Shown in pieces: positions 59,175 through 64,000 of a stretch of 64,000 bases of DNA (positions are counted from its first letter, which is position 1; each line of letters starts with the position of its first letter). The DNA lies in contig NZ_MVHC01000014.1 of assembly GCF_002086455.1 (NCBI RefSeq), positions 36,256 through 100,255 of the forward strand, written 5' to 3'. The notes below the pieces were generated by a model that saw only the letters and a program-made list of their open reading frames with translations, had not been told where the DNA came from and did no database searches. The position numbers and the translations under genes were made by a program. This DNA is from Mycolicibacter algericus DSM 45454. Its GTDB lineage: Bacteria; Actinomycetota; Actinomycetes; Mycobacteriales; Mycobacteriaceae.

Positions 59175-60560
59175 TCAGGCGGGCGGGCCGGGCTGCGGAC
59201 CATCCGGCGCCGCCGGGATCGGCGGTGCCTGGGGCGGGGCGGCCTGGGGCGGCAGCGCCGCCGGATCTGCCGGGGGAGCCGGCGCGACAGCGTAAGCCGG
59301 CATCGGCGCGGGGGGCGGTGGTGCCGCATCCGGCGGGCCGAACGGCGCCGGGGCACCGAACGGCGCCGGGGGACCGAATGCCTCCGGCGGGCCGGAAGGT
59401 GCCGGGGGGACGGACGCGCCCGGGGCAGCAGCCTGCGGCTCCAGGCAGATCATCCGGCAGGCCGCCGACGGGCGCGGCAACTGCTGCTGCTGTTGCTCGG
59501 CGGCGTTCATCCAGGGCGCGAGCCAGGGCAGGTTCGCCATCGGGCCGTCGGCGCCCGACGACTGCCCCAGGTTGATCAGCGACGATCCGGCGGTCTCGTG
59601 GACCGGCGACAAGCCGTGCATGCTGAGCGACTCCGGCCCCAACCCCTCCGGGTGCTCCAGGTGCTCCAGGTGCAGGTCGGCGATCGGCGGCGCAGGTCCG
59701 ATGATCGGAGGCAGATCAACCGGCGCCACCCCGGTGGCATAGGCCGCCGCCCAGCCCATCACGTTCTCCGCGTAGGCCATCGAGTTGTTGTAGCGCAGGA
59801 TCGCGGTCAGCACCTGGGAGTGTTCGCGCAGGTTGAGCCCGCCGCTGCACAGGTACCGTGCGGCCGCTAGCGTCGCGTCGTAGACGTTCTGCGGGTCGGC
59901 TTTGCCGTCGCCGTCGCCGTCGGCGGCGTAGCGCGACCAGGTTCCGGGCAGGAACTGCATCGGCCCCATGGCGCGGGCGTAGACGACCCGCCCGGGGCCA
60001 CTGCTGGCCACGATGACTTCGTTTCCGGGCAGCGTCCCGTCCAGTGACGGCCCATAGATCGGCTGCAGCGCGGTGCCGCGCGCATCGGTGGCGCCGCCGT
60101 TGGCGTGTTGGGACTCGATGCGGCCGATCCCGGCCAGCAGATTCCAGCTGACCCCGCAGCCCGGGGCGGCGACGGCCATCTGATGCTCGGCATTGCGATA
60201 GGCCGCCAGCGCCGTTTTGGGAATCCCCAACGTGCCCGGCGCGTAGACGACCGCCGCCGGCGGCGCCGACGGTGCGCCCGCGGCGACGTGCAGGTTCGGT
60301 TGCGGGCGCTGCACCGCGACGACGGCCGGACCCGACGAGCGGCCCGAAGCGGTGTCTATGGCCGCCGCCAGGGGCGTCACCGCGGCATTGCGCAGCGGAA
60401 GCGAGGTCGACGGGGAGCGCGGAGTCGCGCCGACGGCACCGGCGAACACCAGCGGGGTGATGAACGTCAGGCCGAATGCCGGGCGCAGCGCGGCGCGCGC
60501 CGCGCGCCGCCATCTGGCCGCGCGCGACGGGTGTTCGGCTGCGCCGCCCCCTGTAGGCAC
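59175..60560 (-). CDS. Secreted or anchored lytic transglycosylase-like protein (Rv1230c-like)
   Basis: 461 residues from GTG 60560, with AAGGGG 7 bases upstream. An arginine-rich start and one hydrophobic segment (AFGLTFITPLVFAGAVGA) act as signal anchor. The lysozyme-like domain covers about 130-280: LLAGIGRIESQHANGG with the catalytic Glu, AMGPMQFLPGTWSRYAADGD and YDATLAAARYLC, ILRYNNSMAYAENVMGWA, as in SLT/MltB-type enzymes that cleave peptidoglycan. The last 130 residues are Gln/Pro/Ala low complexity (QQQQQ, PPAPFGAPAPFGPP), likely wall-spanning. Confidence 0.88.
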   Translation of the reverse strand: MPTGGGAAEHPSRAARWRRAARAALRPAFGLTFITPLVFAGAVGATPRSPSTSLPLRNAAVTPLAAAIDTASGRSSGPAVVAVQRPQPNLHVAAGAPSAPPAAVVYAPGTLGIPKTALAAYRNAEHQMAVAAPGCGVSWNLLAGIGRIESQHANGGATDARGTALQPIYGPSLDGTLPGNEVIVASSGPGRVVYARAMGPMQFLPGTWSRYAADGDGDGKADPQNVYDATLAAARYLCSGGLNLREHSQVLTAILRYNNSMAYAENVMGWAAAYATGVAPVDLPPIIGPAPPIADLHLEHLEHPEGLGPESLSMHGLSPVHETAGSSLINLGQSSGADGPMANLPWLAPWMNAAEQQQQQLPRPSAACRMICLEPQAAAPGASVPPAPSGPPEAFGPPAPFGAPAPFGPPDAAPPPPAPMPAYAVAPAPPADPAALPPQAAPPQAPPIPAAPDGPQPGPPA

Positions 60561-60678
60561 TCGACCGCCCCTTGTCCGCCGTTATCAAGCCTTGATGAAA
60601 CCGTCTTGGCTTCGTGAACTAGGTCACCATACCCAACACTGGTCCCGCTGGTGTCGGTTATGCCGGTCCGCCACGAGG

Positions 60679-61200
60679 TCAAACCGGGCGGCCGGTCCCC
60701 GAATCCCCGCCGGCGGGGTCGGGCTTGGGGCGCAATTCGTCGAGCAGTTCGCGGACCCGCTCGAGCTCATGGTGCAGGTAATCGCGGGTGGGGACCTCCC
60801 CGACCGCCAACCGCAACGACGCCAGTTCCCGGGCCAGGTACTCGGTGTCGGCCTTGGTCTGCGCGGCGCGCCGGCGGTCCTCATCCAGGCTGACCCGGTC
60901 GCGGTTCTCCTGCCGGTTCTGGGCCAGCAGGATCAACGGCGCAGCGTAGGCGGCCTGGGTGGAAAACGCCAGGTTGAGCAGGATGAACGGGTAGGGGTCC
61001 CACTTCAGGCTGACCGCGTAGACGTTCAGCAGAATCCAGCCCACCACCAAGATGGTCTGGATGGCCAGATAGCGCCCGGTGCCGAAGAAACGTGCCACCG
61101 ACTCGGTGAACCGGCCCAGCGCATCGGGGTCCATTCGCAGGGCGGGGAAGCGCGAGGTGCGCGGGGTGGACAGCCGCTGCAGTGGCGAGCGGTCGGTCAC
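60679..61200 (-). CDS. DUF1003 membrane protein (Rv1231c-like)
   Basis: 173 residues from GTG 61200, which overlaps the stop of the MgtE-N/CBS gene (GTGA). DUF1003 features: SVARFFGTGRYLAIQTILVV, GWILLNVYAVSLKWDPYPFI and LLNLAFSTQAAYAAPLILLA, QNRQENRDR. Two membrane helices and a C-terminal coiled coil (DTEYLARELASLRLAVGEV). Function unknown, but coupling with the upstream MgtE-N/CBS protein suggests a joint role, perhaps in divalent-cation handling. Confidence 0.9.
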   Translation of the reverse strand: MTDRSPLQRLSTPRTSRFPALRMDPDALGRFTESVARFFGTGRYLAIQTILVVGWILLNVYAVSLKWDPYPFILLNLAFSTQAAYAAPLILLAQNRQENRDRVSLDEDRRRAAQTKADTEYLARELASLRLAVGEVPTRDYLHHELERVRELLDELRPKPDPAGGDSGTGRPV

Positions 61201-62495
61201 GACGGCCTCCCGGCGAATTTGGGGCCCAGGTCCGGCTCGGGCGTTTCGCGCCAATCATGCGGCAGCAGGTGATCCAGCACGTCGTCGACGGTCACGGCCC
61301 CCAGTAGGTGATTCTGTTCGTCGAGCACCGGGCCGCAGACCAGGTTGTAGGCGGCGAAATAGCGGGTCAGCTCGGCCAGCGAGACTTCGGCGTTCAGCGC
61401 CGGCAGGTCGGAGTCGACGATTCCACCGACGAGGTCGGCCGGCGGCACCCGCAGCAGCCGTTGCAGCGGCACGCAGCCCAGGTAGTGGCCGGTTGGGGTG
61501 GCGGTCGGGGGGCGCGTCACGAACACCAGCGACGACAGCGCCGGGGTCAGGTCGGGGTCGCGCACCCGGGCCAGTGCCTCGGCGACCGAGGTGTCGGCGG
61601 TCAATACCACCGGGTTGGACGTCATCAACCCGCCGGCGGTGTCGGGGGAGTGCTCCAGCAGGCGGCGGACCGGATCGGAGTCGTCGGGGTCCATCCGTGC
61701 CAGCAGCAGCTCCGCGTCGTTGGGGTTCATCGCCCCCAGCAGGTCGGCGGCGTCGTCGGGATCCATCTCCTCCAGGACGTCGGCCGCCCTTTCGGTGCCC
61801 AGCTGGCCCAGCACCGCGGCCTGCCGCTCCTCGGGCAGTTCCTGCAGGATGTCGGCCAGCCGGCCGTTGTCCAGCGCGTTGATCACTTCGAAGCGCCGCT
61901 TGGGTGGCAGCTCGCGGATGGCGTCGGCCACTTCGATCGGTCGCCAGCCCTCGAATTGCTGCAGCAACTGCGCCACGCCCTGTCCGGGCATGGCCAGCGC
62001 GGAGGGGGTCAGCCCCTGCACGTTGTGCCAGTCGACGATGTGCACCGCGGCGCGGCGGCCCAGCCGCCGGGAGTGGCGCACTGCGATCCGCGTCACCAGC
62101 CAGTCGCGGGTGCGGCTCTGCTCGATGGCCAGGTCGGTGATCGCCACGTCGACGCCGGCCAGCTCCGGCAGTTCGGGGTCGTTGACCCGGACCTTGGTGT
62201 CCAGCACCTGTCCGAGCACCAGCACTTCACCGGGTCGCTGGGTGAACTTGCGCAGCGATACGGTTCCGGTGTTGAGGGTGACGGCATTGGGCTCGATCGC
62301 CGCGACTCGGAGAATGGGTACGAAAATGCGTCTGCGGGTGGGCAGTTCGACGACGAGGCCCAGAACGCGGGGCTGTTGCCGCACGATGCTGATGCTGACG
62401 ACGACGTCGCGGACCCGCCCCACCGATTCGCCGAACGGGCCCAGCACCAGCATCCGCGCCAGGCGCGCTGCGTAAACCCTGTTGCTCGACGCCAT
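61197..62495 (-). CDS. MgtE intracellular-domain plus CBS protein without a transport domain (Rv1232c-like)
   Basis: 432 residues from ATG 62495. An N-terminal PRC-barrel-like part (RVRDVVVSISIVRQQPRVLG) is followed by the MgtE-N superhelical repeats (ADILQELPEERQAAVLGQLG, AADVLEEMDPDDAADLLGAM) and two CBS domains (GGLMTSNPVVLTADTSVAEA; YLGCVPLQRLL; GAVTVDDVLDHLLP). The five-helix MgtE membrane channel is absent, so this is a soluble Mg-sensor-like unit. TACCCT 7 bases before the ATG predicts a leaderless mRNA within a 24-base divergent gap to the CitE-like gene. Confidence 0.9.
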   Translation of the reverse strand: MASSNRVYAARLARMLVLGPFGESVGRVRDVVVSISIVRQQPRVLGLVVELPTRRRIFVPILRVAAIEPNAVTLNTGTVSLRKFTQRPGEVLVLGQVLDTKVRVNDPELPELAGVDVAITDLAIEQSRTRDWLVTRIAVRHSRRLGRRAAVHIVDWHNVQGLTPSALAMPGQGVAQLLQQFEGWRPIEVADAIRELPPKRRFEVINALDNGRLADILQELPEERQAAVLGQLGTERAADVLEEMDPDDAADLLGAMNPNDAELLLARMDPDDSDPVRRLLEHSPDTAGGLMTSNPVVLTADTSVAEALARVRDPDLTPALSSLVFVTRPPTATPTGHYLGCVPLQRLLRVPPADLVGGIVDSDLPALNAEVSLAELTRYFAAYNLVCGPVLDEQNHLLGAVTVDDVLDHLLPHDWRETPEPDLGPKFAGRPS

Positions 62496-62502
62496 GGTTG
62501 AA

Positions 62503-62508
62503 AGGGTA
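62503..62508 (-). promoter_or_regulatory. -10 hexamer TACCCT for the leaderless MgtE-N/CBS mRNA
   Basis: On the minus strand TACCCT is followed by TTCAACC and ATG 62495. It overlaps the ribosome site of the divergent gene. Confidence 0.5.
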
Positions 62509-62519
62509 GGAGTGGTTAG

Positions 62520-63488
62520 GTGACCAACGCATATCGCCCCCGCCGTACCTGTCTGTCGGTGCCGGGCAGCAGCCAGAAAATGATCGACAAGGCCAAGGGC
62601 CTGCCCGCCGACCAGATCTTCCTGGATCTGGAGGATGCCGTCGCGCCGGCCGCCAAGGAGCAGGCCCGGGCCCGGGTGGCCGAGGCGCTGACGGCATCGG
62701 ACTGGAGTGCGCCGCTGCTGGGCGTGCGGGTCAACGACTGGACGACGCCGTGGACGCACGCCGATCTGATCGAGGTGGTCTCGGCCGTCGGCGCCGCCGG
62801 GGCCCGCCTTGACGTCGTGGTGCTGCCGAAGGTGTCCGACGCGTCGCATGTACAGGCCCTGGATTTGTTGTTGACCCAGTTGGAGACCGTCCACGGGCTG
62901 CCGGCCGGGCAGATCGGCATCGACGCCCAGATCGAGGACGCGCGCGGGCTGACCAACATCAACGCCATCGCCGCCGTGCCCCGGGTGCAGGCGCTGGTGC
63001 TCGGCCCGGCCGACCTGATGGCCAGCCTCAACACCCGCACACTGGAGGTCGGCGAGCAGCCCGAGGGCTACACCGAGGGCGACGCCTATCACCACGTGCT
63101 GATGACGATCCTGGTCGCCGCGCGCGCCCACGGGATCGCCGCCGTCGACGGGCCCTACCTGAAGGTGCGCGACGTCGAGGCGTTCCGCCGGGTGGCCGGG
63201 CGCTCGGCCGCCCTGGGTTTCGACGGCAAATGGGTGCTGCACCCCGACCAGATCGCGGCGGGCAACGAGATCTTCAGTCCGCGGCAGGCCGAATACGACC
63301 ATGCCGAGCTGATCCTGGAGGCCTACGCGTGGCACACCTCGCAGGCCGGCGGGGCGCGCGGTGCGGTGATGCTCGGCGACGAGATGCTCGACGAGGCCAG
63401 CCGCAAGATGGCGCTGGTGGTGGCCGGCAAGGGCCGGGCGGCCGGGATGCGCCGTGAAGCACCGCCGTTCGAGCCGCCGTCGGCCTAG
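62520..63488 (+). CDS. CitE/HpcH-type CoA-ester lyase
   Basis: 322 residues from GTG 62520, AGGAG 7 bases upstream. Aldolase/citrate lyase beta-family TIM barrel: RRTCLSVPGSSQKMIDKAKG, DQIFLDLEDAVAP (metal-binding acid), LGVRVND, VVLPKV, and LGPADLMASLN, DGPYLKVRDVEAFRR, GFDGKWVLHP. Such stand-alone enzymes split malyl-CoA, citramalyl-CoA or related esters; which one is not decidable from sequence. Not part of a citrate lyase operon. It converges on the DUF4190 gene with a hairpin between. Confidence 0.85.
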   Translation: MTNAYRPRRTCLSVPGSSQKMIDKAKGLPADQIFLDLEDAVAPAAKEQARARVAEALTASDWSAPLLGVRVNDWTTPWTHADLIEVVSAVGAAGARLDVVVLPKVSDASHVQALDLLLTQLETVHGLPAGQIGIDAQIEDARGLTNINAIAAVPRVQALVLGPADLMASLNTRTLEVGEQPEGYTEGDAYHHVLMTILVAARAHGIAAVDGPYLKVRDVEAFRRVAGRSAALGFDGKWVLHPDQIAAGNEIFSPRQAEYDHAELILEAYAWHTSQAGGARGAVMLGDEMLDEASRKMALVVAGKGRAAGMRREAPPFEPPSA

Positions 63489-63505
63489 CGATCTGCCCGC
63501 GAGGG

Positions 63506-63551
63506 GGAATCTGACGACGCGACACACCTACGTCACGTCGTCACATTCCCA
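63506..63551. terminator. Bidirectional terminator-like hairpin
   Basis: GGGAATCTGACGACG (63506-63520) and CGTCGTCACATTCCC (63537-63551) pair with one mismatch in 15 around a 16-base loop, 17 bases after the CitE-like stop and 24 bases before the end of the convergent gene. Confidence 0.6.
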
Positions 63552-63575
63552 CTGGGCGCCTACGTCCGCCCCGGC

Positions 63576-64000
63576 TCAGTGCAGGGCGACCATCGCGAGG
63601 ATGAACGAGAGCACCACCGCGGCGCCGCCGACCGCGGTGCCGGCCACCGCCATGCCGTGGCCGGCCTCACCGGTGCGCTTGATCTGGCCCAGGGCGATCA
63701 CGCCCAGCGTGGCGCCGACGACGGCTAGTGGCCAGAACAGCAGGCCCAGCAGCGCGACCACCAGGGAGCAGATCGCCAAGACGTTCGTCTTCTGCGGCTG
63801 GCCCGGATTGAAGTAGCCGCCCGGATACGGCGTGCCGTAGCCCTGCTGCGGATACCCGGGCGGGGCGCCGTAGCCCGGGGGGTAACCGGGCGGCGTGCCG
63901 ACACCCGGATAGTCGGCCGGCGGGCCGTAGCCGGGCGGCGCGCCGTAGCCCGGTGGTGGCGGCGGGGGAAATCCGCCGGTCGGCGGCGGGGGGTAGCCGC
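63576..64000 (-). CDS. DUF4190 membrane protein with Pro/Gly/Tyr-rich N-terminus (Rv1233c-like, partial)
   Basis: The C-terminal 141 residues are in the window; the start lies beyond 64000. The visible N-terminal part is a cytoplasmic PPGYG repeat region (GAPPGYGPP, GTPPGYPPGYGAPPGYPQQG) and the C-terminal part is two membrane helices, NVLAMAICSLVVALLGLLFW and the GMAVAGTAVGGAAVVLSFIL segment, separated by ALGQIKRTGEAGHG, which is the DUF4190 pattern. Function unknown. It matches Rv1233c in position. Confidence 0.85.
   Translation of the reverse strand, partial: GYPPPPTGGFPPPPPPGYGAPPGYGPPADYPGVGTPPGYPPGYGAPPGYPQQGYGTPYPGGYFNPGQPQKTNVLAICSLVVALLGLLFWPLAVVGATLGVIALGQIKRTGEAGHGMAVAGTAVGGAAVVLSFILAMVALH

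Noticed and set aside
62496..63527. In-frame upstream extension of the MgtE-N/CBS protein antisense to the CitE-like gene
   Set aside because: No homology, and a good -10 with 7-base spacing marks ATG 62495 as the start.

Overview
The window is GC-rich chromosomal DNA from a mycobacterium. The evidence is a PE/PPE cluster, MmpS/MmpL, LpqW, mycothiol (mshB), coenzyme F420 (fbiC) and methylglucose lipopolysaccharide (gpgS) genes, and a gene order that follows the Mycobacterium tuberculosis stretch Rv1159 to Rv1233c from one end to the other. It is not M. tuberculosis itself: several M. tuberculosis genes are absent (fdxC, the Rv1179c-Rv1192 and Rv1194c-Rv1200 blocks, Rv1225c to lpqX) and other genes stand in their place. 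A non-tuberculous species is the likely source; I cannot name it from sequence alone. I found no tRNA, rRNA, CRISPR array, insertion sequence or prophage.

Layout. 1-0.8 kb: end of pimE, phhB, mutT2. 0.9-8.0 kb: respiratory nitrate reductase operon narGHJI with ATGA/GTGA overlaps, plus a coupled small secreted DUF732 gene. 8.0-12.7 kb: RidA-like protein, MarR regulator, typA, lpqW. 13.0-18.1 kb: a secreted protein of unknown function, mshB, a probable 35-residue microprotein coupled to a membrane protein, and fbiC. 18.1-22.0 kb: fadH and its PadR regulator, divergent from dapC. 22.4-35.9 kb is the accessory block: PPE-PE-PPE, a secreted DUF1524/excalibur nuclease, psuG, a ctaD, a SufR-like regulator, fadD36, a small HdeA-like lipoprotein, and a TetR-mmpS-mmpL unit. 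35.9-48.3 kb returns to core genes: dapD/dapE, an ATPase/LOG divergent pair, fadD6, folP2-gpgS-(DivIVA-like)-tagA, a DUF3117 protein, glgM/glgC. 48.3-54.4 kb: a PGRS protein with a signal peptide and DUF2599 tail, then a TetR-ABC efflux operon (Rv1219c-Rv1216c type) and an O-methyltransferase. 54.5-57.9 kb: the envelope-stress cluster sigE-rseA-htrA-tatB. 58-64 kb: mrp, a lytic transglycosylase-like protein, DUF1003 and MgtE-N/CBS proteins, a CitE-like lyase, and a truncated DUF4190 protein.

How the genes relate. Lysine/diaminopimelate synthesis (dapC, dapD, dapE), storage and capsular glucan plus methylglucose polysaccharide synthesis (glgC, glgM, gpgS), acyl-CoA activation (fadD36, fadD6) and cell-surface stress (sigE system, ABC and MmpL pumps) dominate. 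Regulation is unusually legible. Many start codons lie 6-7 bases after a TANNNT -10 hexamer, which predicts leaderless mRNAs. Four regulator or divergent promoters carry clear dyads (padR, both tetR genes, and the ATPase/LOG pair). Three starts are preceded by short ORFs whose stop overlaps the next start codon (fbiC, ctaD and the membrane gene after mshB).

The most unusual items are the PE-less PGRS-DUF2599 protein, the leaderless 13-codon leader ORF before fbiC, the 35-residue Trp-rich ORF after mshB, and the twin operator around the efflux-regulator promoter. All product calls are by recognition of motifs and remembered family sequences; no database search was run.
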